6,968 nt of DNA from Pseudomonadota bacterium (GTDB lineage: Bacteria > Pseudomonadota > Alphaproteobacteria > Rickettsiales > Rickettsiaceae): contig JAJZHL010000050.1 in assembly GCA_021804505.1 (NCBI GenBank), positions 1-6,968 of the forward strand, read 5' to 3'. Position numbers and translations under genes: made by a program. Shown piece after piece: positions 1 through 6,111 of the stretch. Each line of letters starts with the position of its first letter. Position 1 is the stretch's first letter. Under the pieces are notes generated by a model that ran no database searches, was not told the DNA's origin, and saw only the letters and a program-made list of their open reading frames with translations.

Positions 1-1554
1 TGTACGTTCTTTGGCTTTAAGATAATTATTCGCTTGCTGCTGGACAGCTTGAGTGGTGTTAACAATATATTTCTTGGCAGTTTTGGTTATTTCTACACTA
101 GCTTCTTTAATATATTCAGTGCTTTTAGCTTGCACTGGCTTAATACAATTATAACTTTTTAAAACCTCTAATAGTCTATCTGGATGCATTGTATTTAAAT
201 TGTCATGCTTACCAAATGGTATTTTTACTATATTTAGTTCATTCACTTTTATATTGTCTGCTAGACTAGACTTCTTTATATCTTCTTTAATTTGTTTATT
301 TAACTCAACTAAACACGTGGCTATAGCAATTGCACAAAACTGAGAACACATCATGCTTGTTTCTTGCGTATACTTTTCTGCCATTACATTATTATGCAAT
401 TCTTCAAAATCATTAGGAGTAAGCTGCTTATGACCAAATGGAATGATACTGGCAAGTCCTGCTACCTGTTCTACTGTTGAAATACCAGCCTGTAGACCAG
501 AAAATTTAGTGTGACCATTAGTGTAAATTTCATTTTCAATTGTTTTAAATTTAGCGACTATCTTTGCTTGCCAATCTTCTCCGTACACTTGATGCAATAA
601 TCGATGATGCTCTTCTGGTATAAGGGAAATTACGTCAATTTTATACATATCAGCATAAAGTTGCTGAATAAGATGAAATCCCTCTTCCACACTGAAACGT
701 GGCGTAAGTTCTGACAATTTTAGCTCATTATTTTTAGTAAAGTGAAGCATTGAAGCATGACCATGTGCGGTAAATAAATTATTTATTCTATCAGAGAGCC
801 CTAATGCCATACCATGTGCATCATATGCTTTATTTGTATTATCCAGAATTAGTACTCCAGAGCCTAGCTTCTTCAATTCCTTATTGTTTTCCTGCTCCAA
901 ATACCCTAATATTTGTTTTGCTTTAATGGAAATTGCGTACAGATTTTCTAATTTTTCATTTCCTGAAATAAATCCCTCTTTATTTAATTCTTCCATTATA
1001 GAAGAAACGTCAGCTAGATCCGATATAACAGCAAATTCCTTTAATGAAATCTTATATTTTTTAGGTATGGGATTGCCCGAAAGAAGAGATTCTTGAATCT
1101 TGTCTAACTTCTGCAGTACCCGCTCCCCTTTGTCGAAATTTCTTGTCTTAAATGAAAAATAGGCAATTGTATCAATGGCGTAATTAGTAACATAATACTT
1201 GGATACGTCCAGATATTGCATATTGTCTTGATATAGAAAGGAGTTTAGTTTGTTGTTGCCCATGGCGTTTTCAAGGAACTGTTGTACCAAGTTTTTTATT
1301 TCTGGTAGAGGAGGAACATCTATAATCCCTGTCTGCAGAAGAAAACTTGTTAGTTGCAACCCTATCGCATCAAATCTGCTAATCTCCCCTTGAAGAATAG
1401 ATCGATATTCTGCCCAAGGGTTTCTCATATCATCATCCGGTTGCTTTGCATCTTCTGGGTTTTGTAGTAACCAAGTTATTTTTTCCTTAGTCTCATTCGA
1501 ACGGACATGGTCTCTATATATACTTATCTCTTCAGGTGTTGGGGGCTTATGCAT
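1..1554 (-). CDS. Large unknown protein, partial (C-terminus beyond window); possible permuted papain-fold (C92-like) domain
   Basis: The reverse-strand frame is open for 518 codons, from an ATG at 1554 to the window edge, with no stop, so the 3' end is missing. The start is supported by a strong Shine-Dalgarno (GGAGG, 1560-1564) five bases upstream. No signal peptide is visible. Residues 1-230 look helical and charged. From about 231 the pattern changes: a hydrophobic strand (GSGVLIL, 231-237), a DAHG (245-248), then TAHGHASM (262-269), and later CSQFC (403-407) followed by a hydrophobic helix, then HPDRLL (457-462). A strand, then a 'GHA' histidine, then a 'CS-x-[FL]' cysteine more than 100 residues later, then a 'P-[DG]-x-L' turn is the arrangement of circularly permuted NlpC/P60 enzymes such as YiiX/YaeF (peptidase C92). 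By that reading H266 and C403 are the catalytic pair. Residues 480-518 are Lys/Glu/Ala/Gln-rich and probably amphipathic helix. The coding call is firm. The fold is inference, and the substrate is unknown. The gene is coupled to the small gene before it. Confidence 0.85.
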   Translation of the reverse strand, partial: MHKPPTPEEISIYRDHVRSNETKEKITWLLQNPEDAKQPDDDMRNPWAEYRSILQGEISRFDAIGLQLTSFLLQTGIIDVPPLPEIKNLVQQFLENAMGNNKLNSFLYQDNMQYLDVSKYYVTNYAIDTIAYFSFKTRNFDKGERVLQKLDKIQESLLSGNPIPKKYKISLKEFAVISDLADVSSIMEELNKEGFISGNEKLENLYAISIKAKQILGYLEQENNKELKKLGSGVLILDNTNKAYDAHGMALGLSDRINNLFTAHGHASMLHFTKNNELKLSELTPRFSVEEGFHLIQQLYADMYKIDVISLIPEEHHRLLHQVYGEDWQAKIVAKFKTIENEIYTNGHTKFSGLQAGISTVEQVAGLASIIPFGHKQLTPNDFEELHNNVMAEKYTQETSMMCSQFCAIAIATCLVELNKQIKEDIKKSSLADNIKVNELNIVKIPFGKHDNLNTMHPDRLLEVLKSYNCIKPVQAKSTEYIKEASVEITKTAKKYIVNTTQAVQQQANNYLKAKERT

Positions 1555-1942
1555 GTTTACCTCCGGTTGCCTCTTCCTTATCTAAGATATAGATATTGTT
1601 AGCTACTTCATTAACAATCTCATTTCTCAAATTTTTGATATTATTAGAAAATTGTTCAGCTTTTTTATCCTCTTGCAATAAAAACAAAATCAATTTTTGG
1701 GCAATCATTCCTACAACATAATTTTTTATACCAACATATCTATTTAGATAAATTCGTTGGGGCAAAAACCTTACAACAAAGCTAGTTATAGTTACAAGTT
1801 CCTTATCTGTTACTCCCAAAAAATTTTCAACATAATCGTGCTTCTTTGGGTACTTTATATTTTGATTCATTAAAGTTAAAATACAAGCTTTGGAAATTGT
1901 TTCTACAATTTTTGAAATCATTTGCTGTTCGCTATTATCCAT
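1547..1942 (-). CDS. Small unknown protein, translationally coupled to the large gene
   Basis: This is a 131-residue reading frame starting at the ATG at 1942. A TTG two codons upstream (1948) could also start it and would give 133 residues. Neither has a strong ribosome binding site, and ATG is preferred for its codon. I do not recognise the family. The protein has no signal peptide and looks all-helical: an N-terminal amphipathic stretch, a central hydrophobic/aromatic part (about residues 45-90, including FVVRFLP and VVGMIAQKLILFLLQ), then a charged helix rich in Asn, Lys and Glu. The hydrophobic part is broken by Arg, Lys and Gln, so a soluble helical bundle is more likely than a membrane protein. 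Its stop (TAA, 1547-1549) lies inside the first codons of the next gene (8-bp overlap), so the two are almost certainly cotranscribed and their translation coupled. A partner, chaperone or inhibitor of the large protein is plausible, but only from position. Confidence 0.7.
   Translation of the reverse strand: MDNSEQQMISKIVETISKACILTLMNQNIKYPKKHDYVENFLGVTDKELVTITSFVVRFLPQRIYLNRYVGIKNYVVGMIAQKLILFLLQEDKKAEQFSNNIKNLRNEIVNEVANNIYILDKEEATGGKHA
1560..1564 (-). promoter_or_regulatory. Strong Shine-Dalgarno for the large unknown gene
   Basis: Reading the minus strand, GGAGG is followed by TAAAC and then the ATG at 1554. The site lies inside the last codons (TGG) of the small upstream gene. It is the strongest ribosome binding site in the window and fixes the start of the large gene. 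It implies re-initiation plus independent ribosome loading. Confidence 0.75.
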
Positions 1943-2032
1943 CTTCAAATCACTATTCTCGTATTATTACATTCCAATGTAGGGTTTTTGTAGTTCAAAG
2001 GCAAATAAAAAGACTTTATTAGCAATAAAACA

Positions 2033-2066
2033 CCTATGTATCTATAACTCTCTATATTATTATAGG
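2033..2066 (-). terminator. Weak hairpin downstream of rpiB
   Basis: On the minus strand just after the rpiB stop, CCTAT (2066-2062) can pair with ATAGG (2037-2033). An alternative stem is CTATAA (2065-2060) with TTATAG (2047-2042). A T-rich run (TGTTTTATT) follows the outer stem. The stems are short and AT-rich, so this is at best a poor intrinsic terminator. The rest of the 1949-2068 gap holds nothing clear apart from an all-AT inverted repeat, AATAAA/TTTATT, near 2004-2020. Confidence 0.2.
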
Positions 2067-2068
2067 CT

Positions 2069-2503
2069 CTAATTAATTTTTAATAACCTAGCACTATGCC
2101 TACCTCCTTCAAACTGAGTACTTAGGAATTTATCAACCATTTGATAAACTTTCCTATCTTCTGATATTTCTGTTCCAAGAACTAATATATTTGCATCGTT
2201 ATGAGCCCTTGCTCTTTCTGCCATGAATAACTCAAAGCATAAAGCAGCCCTGATTTGAGAGGTACGGTTCGCTGCAATCGACATACCTATACCAGTAGCA
2301 CAAATTAAAATGCCAAAAGGGGCTATATCTTCTAAAATTCCATCTACAACTTTTTGGGCATAATCCGGATAATCAACTATCTCTTTATCATTAGTACCAT
2401 AATCGAGTACAAAAGTACCTTTACCTTGCAAATATTTTATAATCTTACTTTTGAGCATAACGCCTGAATGGTCACTGGCTATTAAAAGATCATATGTTTT
2501 CAT
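2069..2503 (-). CDS. rpiB: Ribose-5-phosphate isomerase B (RpiB/LacAB family)
   Basis: This 144-residue protein has the usual length of RpiB, the cytoplasmic enzyme that interconverts ribose 5-phosphate and ribulose 5-phosphate. Family landmarks are in order: the N-terminal strand ending in SDHSG (10-14), where family members usually have a D-H-A/S-G; DYPDYA (44-49); the active-site segment around C68 with the phosphate/anion loop [10 protein letters not shown] (70-79), where C68 matches the catalytic cysteine of E. coli RpiB; and [10 protein letters not shown] (101-110), with H101 the usual catalytic-site histidine. GGRH (133-136) near the C-terminus supplies the Arg that binds phosphate. 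The residue before the TGIG loop is Ala where Gly is common, a mild change. The ATG at 2503 has no clear Shine-Dalgarno (A/T-rich leader). It is divergent from nlpD. The allose-6-phosphate or galactose-6-phosphate isomerase relatives are the main alternative. Confidence 0.93.
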   Translation of the reverse strand: MKTYDLLIASDHSGVMLKSKIIKYLQGKGTFVLDYGTNDKEIVDYPDYAQKVVDGILEDIAPFGILICATGIGMSIAANRTSQIRAALCFELFMAERARAHNDANILVLGTEISEDRKVYQMVDKFLSTQFEGGRHSARLLKIN

Positions 2504-2533
2504 AAAAATTTTAACTAAAAATACTGGAATTTA

Positions 2534-2563
2534 TTGTATAATATCGCTAGTGTACTGCATAAT
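2534..2563. promoter_or_regulatory. Probable divergent promoter region between rpiB and nlpD
   Basis: The whole intergenic region (2504-2587) is only 84 bp and must serve genes on both strands. On the plus strand there is a perfect TATAAT at 2537-2542 with only a poor -35, and a second candidate, TTGTAT (2534-2539), 18 bp, CATAAT (2558-2563), reading toward nlpD. On the minus strand TATTAT (2543-2538) overlaps the same bases and could be the -10 of rpiB. The two promoters would then be overlapping and face-to-face. These are pattern matches only. Confidence 0.4.
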
Positions 2564-2587
2564 GAAATTACAAAATTTTGGTAAATT

Positions 2588-3325
2588 ATGAGAATCAATA
2601 TAGTATTTTTTTACTTTCTGTTATTTACGACTTCAGGATGCATGTCTCAACCAGCTGCTCCAATTCAATATAACCATGATAAGGATTTCTCTAATAAAGA
2701 TAATAATACTGTAATCTCCTCCAAAACTAGCAACGACTCTAAATATGCAAACGATGAAAGCGAAATAATAAGACATGAAATTAGCGTAAAAGAAGAAGAG
2801 CTAGCACAACCAACTGGATATCTAGAAGAAAAACCTAAAAAGGAGATACAGAAAGAGGAAGTCCTGGCCAAAGAAGAAGATTCAATAGTAGTACCTCATG
2901 CCAAGCTAGATACTAAACAAGAATTGCCTAAACAATCAACAGAAGGAGCCTTATTCATTAAACCATTAGAAGGAAAAATTATTACAAAATTTGGACAACA
3001 AACGCCTATAGGAAGAAATAATGGAGTAAATATTGCAGCTCCAATTGGCACTAGCGTTGAATCGATTGATGCTGGAGCAGTAGTATATACGGGAAAGGAT
3101 GCTAGATTTGGTAACTTAGTTATTATCAAGCTAGAGGATAAAGACCTCTACGTTGCCTATGCACATCTGCAAGATATATTAGTAAAAAAAGGATCTCTAA
3201 TATCCCAAGGAGAAGTAATAGGACATGTTGGACAAACTGGAAACGTACAATCACCTCAATTACATTTTGCAATTCGAGAAGGCAAACTGGCTGTTGATCC
3301 ATTAAAATATTTACCAAACTTATAA
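2588..3325 (+). CDS. nlpD: NlpD-like LytM-domain lipoprotein, probably non-catalytic
   Basis: This is a 245-residue envelope protein. Residues 1-18 form a short lipoprotein-type signal (hydrophobic VFFYFLLF, then TSGC with C18 as the lipidation site). The lipobox is imperfect, with Thr rather than Leu at -3. Residues 30-120 are a polar, Glu/Lys-rich linker likely to span the periplasm, without an obvious LysM domain. Residues 125-245 are a LytM/M23 domain ending in LHFAIR...DPLKYLP, very like the E. coli NlpD C-terminus. Catalytic M23 enzymes use H-x3-D and H-x-H for zinc. Here the first pair is N144/N148 and the last motif is QLH (Q224, H226), while YAHL keeps H193. Loss of these ligands means it should not hydrolyse peptidoglycan. 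NlpD and EnvC homologues with this property activate cell-wall amidases during division. The start is the only reasonable ATG, with a weak ribosome site. The SemiSWEET gene follows after 16 bp and may be cotranscribed. Confidence 0.85.
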   Translation: MRINIVFFYFLLFTTSGCMSQPAAPIQYNHDKDFSNKDNNTVISSKTSNDSKYANDESEIIRHEISVKEEELAQPTGYLEEKPKKEIQKEEVLAKEEDSIVVPHAKLDTKQELPKQSTEGALFIKPLEGKIITKFGQQTPIGRNNGVNIAAPIGTSVESIDAGAVVYTGKDARFGNLVIIKLEDKDLYVAYAHLQDILVKKGSLISQGEVIGHVGQTGNVQSPQLHFAIREGKLAVDPLKYLPNL

Positions 3326-3341
3326 GAATAAGAATTACCGT

Positions 3342-3629
3342 ATGACACACAAAGAAGATAATAAAAGTAAATTTAGCTTTTACTATGATAAGTATATGTT
3401 ATTTGCTGGCATGCTAGGGCAATACTTATTTTATGCCCAGGCTTATAAAGTTTTTACTACTAAAAGTGCAAAAGACCTATCTCTTGACGGCTTTATAGTA
3501 ATAATGATATCTACTCTCAGCTGGCTTGTATATGGAATAATACACAAAAGCATACCTATAATTGCTGCACAGGTAGTTGCTATAATCGGTATGGTTATGG
3601 TTGTAGCGGGTATCTTATTGTATACTTAA
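3342..3629 (+). CDS. SemiSWEET / MtN3-like small transporter
   Basis: This 95-residue protein has three predicted membrane helices (about 18-36, 50-67 and 71-93), the size and layout of bacterial SemiSWEETs. These act as dimers and carry sugars or similar small solutes down a gradient across the inner membrane. Matching motifs are G-x-x-L-F-Y-A-Q (26-33) followed by the cytosolic stretch K-V-F-x-T-K-S-x-K-D-L-S (36-47), the substrate-site W61 in SWLVYG (60-65), and the third-helix PIIAAQVV (72-79). Two departures from the Leptospira protein, as I remember it, are notable: the PQ-loop proline is Ala (A32-Q33), and the substrate-contacting Asn of helix 3 is Gln (Q77). The 16-bp gap after nlpD suggests cotranscription. 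The ATG at 3342 has only a weak AAGAAT ribosome site upstream. The substrate cannot be told from sequence. Confidence 0.82.
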   Translation: MTHKEDNKSKFSFYYDKYMLFAGMLGQYLFYAQAYKVFTTKSAKDLSLDGFIVIMISTLSWLVYGIIHKSIPIIAAQVVAIIGMVMVVAGILLYT

Positions 3630-3749
3630 AGTCCACAAAATAGATTTATTTTATTAAATAGGTATTAGTGGTGTAGATTTTAATAGTATAGTAGAAATTG
3701 ATTTTGTACTCTAGTCACTTGAAACAACTATGCAATTGAGTTTAACATT

Positions 3750-4781
3750 ATGGTAGAAGAATCTGTTAACGAAACTTTTCTAGATGACGTAGTATCAAAA
3801 AAATTATCAATTCCTAACGCTGACAAGGCACATCACCACAATTCTCCTGAATTTAATAAAGCATCAAAGCACTTTATCAAACTACTTGAAAGATCAAAAG
3901 GATTTGAGGCTATTAAAACTGCTGTAGTCCATCCAACGGATAGAGAGTCTCTGCTTGGAGCCTTAAGAGCCGCTCAGCTTGACGTTATCACTCCAATTTT
4001 AATTGGTCCACAACATAAAATTGAGGCTACAGCTAAAGAGTGTGAGGTCGACTTAACGAAATATACTATCATTAATGTTCAGCATAGTCATGAGGCAGCT
4101 GCCAAAGCTGTGGAAATGGGGACAACTGGTGAAGTAGCAGCATTAATGAAAGGATCGCTTCATACTGATGAGTTAATGTCAGCAGTAGTACGGGGTTTAC
4201 GTACTGAAAGACGCATGAGCCATGCTTTCCTTATGTCAGTAGCTACGTTTTATAAACCATTTATTATCACCGATGCAGCTATCAATATCAAACCTACTTT
4301 AGAAGAAAAAAGGGATATTATTCAAAACTCTGTGGACCTAATGCGGATACTTGGTACAACCACTGAAGAGATAAAAGTTGCAGTATTATCTGCTGTAGAA
4401 ACAGTAACTTCAGCAATTCCCGCAACTCTAGATGCCGCTTCTCTATCCAAAATGGCAGACAGAGAACAAATTACTAATGCAATAGTTGACGGACCTTTGG
4501 CCTTTGATAATGCTATTTCGTTATCCGCCGCAGAGACCAAGGGTATTGAATCAAAAGTATCCGGTAATGCTGATATTTTGATGGTACCAGATCTAGAATC
4601 TGGCAATATGCTAGCAAAGCAGTTGAAGTATTTAGGGAATGCTCTAATGGCTGGCATAGTACTAGGTGCACGCGTACCTGTTATCTTAACCAGTAGAGCA
4701 GACCCTATGGATATGCGGGTGATCTCTTGTGTACTTGCGTCCTTCCTCTATCATCATGCTCAAACTAAATTTAAGAAATAA
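3750..4781 (+). CDS. pta: Phosphate acetyltransferase (PTA/PTB family)
   Basis: This cytoplasmic enzyme converts acetyl-CoA and phosphate to acetyl phosphate, feeding AckA. It has 343 residues. Residues 1-45 are a polar leader outside the known domain (HHH at 28-30). About 52-340 form the PTA/PTB fold: AVVHPTDRESL (58-68), LIGP (84-87), GEVAALMKG (127-135), RTERRMSHAF (151-160), DAAIN (175-179), DGPLAFDNA (247-255), GNADILMVPDLESGNMLAKQL (272-291) and ARVPVILTSRAD (307-318). The last blocks resemble the short phosphate butyryltransferase-like form and the C-terminal half of alphaproteobacterial MaoC-PTA fusion proteins more than the long E. coli Pta. No MaoC domain is present here, and an in-frame TGA (3720-3722) lies upstream of the ATG, so it is not hidden. 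ackA starts 2 bp after the stop, which supports an acetyl rather than butyryl substrate. The 120-bp gap before it (3630-3749) shows no clear promoter or RNA. Confidence 0.9.
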   Translation: MVEESVNETFLDDVVSKKLSIPNADKAHHHNSPEFNKASKHFIKLLERSKGFEAIKTAVVHPTDRESLLGALRAAQLDVITPILIGPQHKIEATAKECEVDLTKYTIINVQHSHEAAAKAVEMGTTGEVAALMKGSLHTDELMSAVVRGLRTERRMSHAFLMSVATFYKPFIITDAAINIKPTLEEKRDIIQNSVDLMRILGTTTEEIKVAVLSAVETVTSAIPATLDAASLSKMADREQITNAIVDGPLAFDNAISLSAAETKGIESKVSGNADILMVPDLESGNMLAKQLKYLGNALMAGIVLGARVPVILTSRADPMDMRVISCVLASFLYHHAQTKFKK

Positions 4782-4783
4782 TT

Positions 4784-5968
4784 ATGCAAGATGTTGTATT
4801 AGTAATTAATGCCGGCTCTTCAAGTTTAAAGATTGCTATTTTTGCTGTTAAACATAAGGAAGTGACAGACGAATTATATAGTATTTCACTTGAGCAGCAA
4901 AATGGTAAAATATTATTCCAGGTACATAAAGGTAATGAATCATATCTGGTAGATGCTAAAGAGCCTGGGGATAACCTAATTAGCTCTATGATAAATGCCT
5001 TCAGCGCTTGGTGGAATCAGCAGGATAGTTTCAGGTTGGTTGCGACTGGTCACCGGGTTGTACATGGAGGAATGCTTTTCAGCAAGCCAGTTATTGTAAC
5101 GGAAGAGGTGATAAAACAAATAGAAGGGTTAATTCCGTTAGACCCATTACATTTACCATATAATCTGCAAGCTCTAAAACTATTTCAACAAGAATATAAA
5201 GAGCAATTACATATAGCATGTTTTGATACTGCATTTCATACCACCCAGCCTTTGTTAGCTAAAACTTTTGGTCTTCCGAGAGAATATTATGACAAAGGAA
5301 TATATCGTTATGGTTTCCACGGATTATCTTACCAATGGATCAGCCAAAATTTTAAAAATATAACCGGGCAGGACTTACCTAAACGCACGATAGTTGGTCA
5401 TTTGGGCAATGGGGCTAGTATGTGCGCTTTGCTTGACGGTAAAAGCATAGCAACTAGTATGGGTTTTAGCGTGATAGAAGGCATAATGATGTCAACTCGC
5501 TGCGGTTCAATCGACCCTGGGGTAATCTTACATCTATTTAATAATGAAAAAATGTCGGCTGGGCAAATTGAAAACTTATTATACAAACAGTCTGGACTGC
5601 TTGGTGTATCAGGAGAAAGTTCCAATCTTCGTGCTTTACTAGCTAGCAAATCTGTAGATGCTAAATTTGCCATTGACCTTTTTGTATACAGAATCCAATT
5701 AGAAATAGGACGTTTAACTGCCGCCCTTAAAGGGCTAGACTGCCTAATTTTTACCGGTGGAATAGGAGAAAACGCTACGCCTATACGAAGCTTAATTACT
5801 GAAGGTTTAACCTGGCTGGGTGCTAAGCTGGACGAGAATAAAAATCAATTAAAACAAAAAGAAACTTGTATTAGCTTAGGCGATAGCCCGGTAAAAATAT
5901 TCGTCATCCCCACCAATGAAGAGCGGGTTATTGCACAGGATGTCGCAATTATCTTGGCAGGTAGCTGA
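4784..5968 (+). CDS. ackA: Acetate kinase
   Basis: Acetate kinase makes ATP and acetate from acetyl phosphate and ADP, reversibly, and works with the preceding pta. At 394 residues it is full length. Landmarks of the ASKHA-fold family are all present: the N-terminal phosphate loop NAGSSSLK (9-16), GHRVVHGG (89-96) with substrate-site R91, FDTAFH (147-152) with catalytic D148, RYGFHG (175-180) with H179, HLGNGAS (206-212), the TRCG segment with R239, FTGGIGENA (323-331), and NEER (378-381) with the metal-ligand Glu. The TR segment reads M-S-T-R-C-G-S-I-D-P, where G and often D are usual at the two Ser positions; this looks tolerated. Two bases separate it from the pta stop, so the pair is an operon with likely translational coupling. 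The start has no Shine-Dalgarno better than the end of pta, which fits coupling. Confidence 0.96.
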   Translation: MQDVVLVINAGSSSLKIAIFAVKHKEVTDELYSISLEQQNGKILFQVHKGNESYLVDAKEPGDNLISSMINAFSAWWNQQDSFRLVATGHRVVHGGMLFSKPVIVTEEVIKQIEGLIPLDPLHLPYNLQALKLFQQEYKEQLHIACFDTAFHTTQPLLAKTFGLPREYYDKGIYRYGFHGLSYQWISQNFKNITGQDLPKRTIVGHLGNGASMCALLDGKSIATSMGFSVIEGIMMSTRCGSIDPGVILHLFNNEKMSAGQIENLLYKQSGLLGVSGESSNLRALLASKSVDAKFAIDLFVYRIQLEIGRLTAALKGLDCLIFTGGIGENATPIRSLITEGLTWLGAKLDENKNQLKQKETCISLGDSPVKIFVIPTNEERVIAQDVAIILAGS

Positions 5969-6014
5969 AGAGATACATTTAAGTACATTATGTGCCCTAG
6001 AAACAATACTCTCC

Positions 6015-6031
6015 TATAAGCTTCTCTTATA
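6015..6031 (+). terminator. Small hairpin after ackA
   Basis: TATAAG (6015-6020) and CTTATA (6026-6031) can pair around a 5-base loop (CTTCT), 46 bp beyond the ackA stop. The stem is AT-rich and not followed by a T run, so this is a doubtful terminator. CCTATTAGG (6035-6043) just after is a second tiny inverted repeat. Confidence 0.2.
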
Positions 6032-6044
6032 TGTCCTATTAGGG

Positions 6045-6073
6045 TTGACAGACCTAGAAATGCTATATAGCTT
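6045..6073 (+). promoter_or_regulatory. Candidate promoter of the surface-protein gene
   Basis: A perfect -35 box (TTGACA, 6045-6050) lies 61 bp before the next ATG. At the standard 17-bp spacing the -10 is the weak TAGCTT (6068-6073). A better-looking TATATA (6064-6069) is only 13 bp away, too close for a normal sigma-70 promoter. A perfect 10-bp palindrome, GCTATATAGC (6062-6071), covers this -10 region and could be an operator. The sequence then becomes very AT-rich up to the ribosome site. Confidence 0.4.
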
Positions 6074-6099
6074 TTATTTAATATCTTATTTAATTAATT

Positions 6100-6105
6100 A
6101 AAGGA
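6100..6105 (+). promoter_or_regulatory. Shine-Dalgarno of the surface-protein gene
   Basis: AAAGGA is six bases before the ATG at 6112 and decides that start. It abuts the 12-bp palindrome TTAATTAATTAA (6090-6101), a low-complexity AT tract that should keep the site unstructured. Confidence 0.65.
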
Positions 6106-6111
6106 ACTTTT

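Noticed and set aside
884..1096. Plus-strand open frame opposite the large unknown gene
   Set aside because: It lies wholly antisense to a 518-codon open frame with a strong ribosome site; the product is low-complexity and Ser/Phe-rich, as expected of a shadow.
2665..3350. Three minus-strand open frames opposite nlpD
   Set aside because: They are antisense to a recognisable LytM protein, and their products are Leu/Ser-rich without motifs.
3630..3749. tRNA, small RNA or terminator between the SemiSWEET gene and pta
   Set aside because: No cloverleaf, no stem of more than five A/T pairs (ATTTA/TAAAT) and no T-run terminator could be found; promoter matches were too weak to list.
4322..4657. 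Minus-strand open frame opposite pta
   Set aside because: It is antisense to well-conserved PTA motifs, with no family resemblance or ribosome site.
5398..5673. Minus-strand open frame opposite ackA
   Set aside because: It is antisense to the conserved acetate kinase core.
5916..6101. Plus-strand open frame of 61 codons spanning the end of ackA and the gap after it
   Set aside because: It starts inside ackA in another frame, has no ribosome site, and its composition is that of translated AT-rich intergenic DNA.
5969..6111. Possible Rickettsia palindromic element or small RNA in the ackA-surface protein gap
   Set aside because: Only short unrelated inverted repeats (6-bp arms at most) were found, not one long imperfect palindrome of about 100-150 bp.
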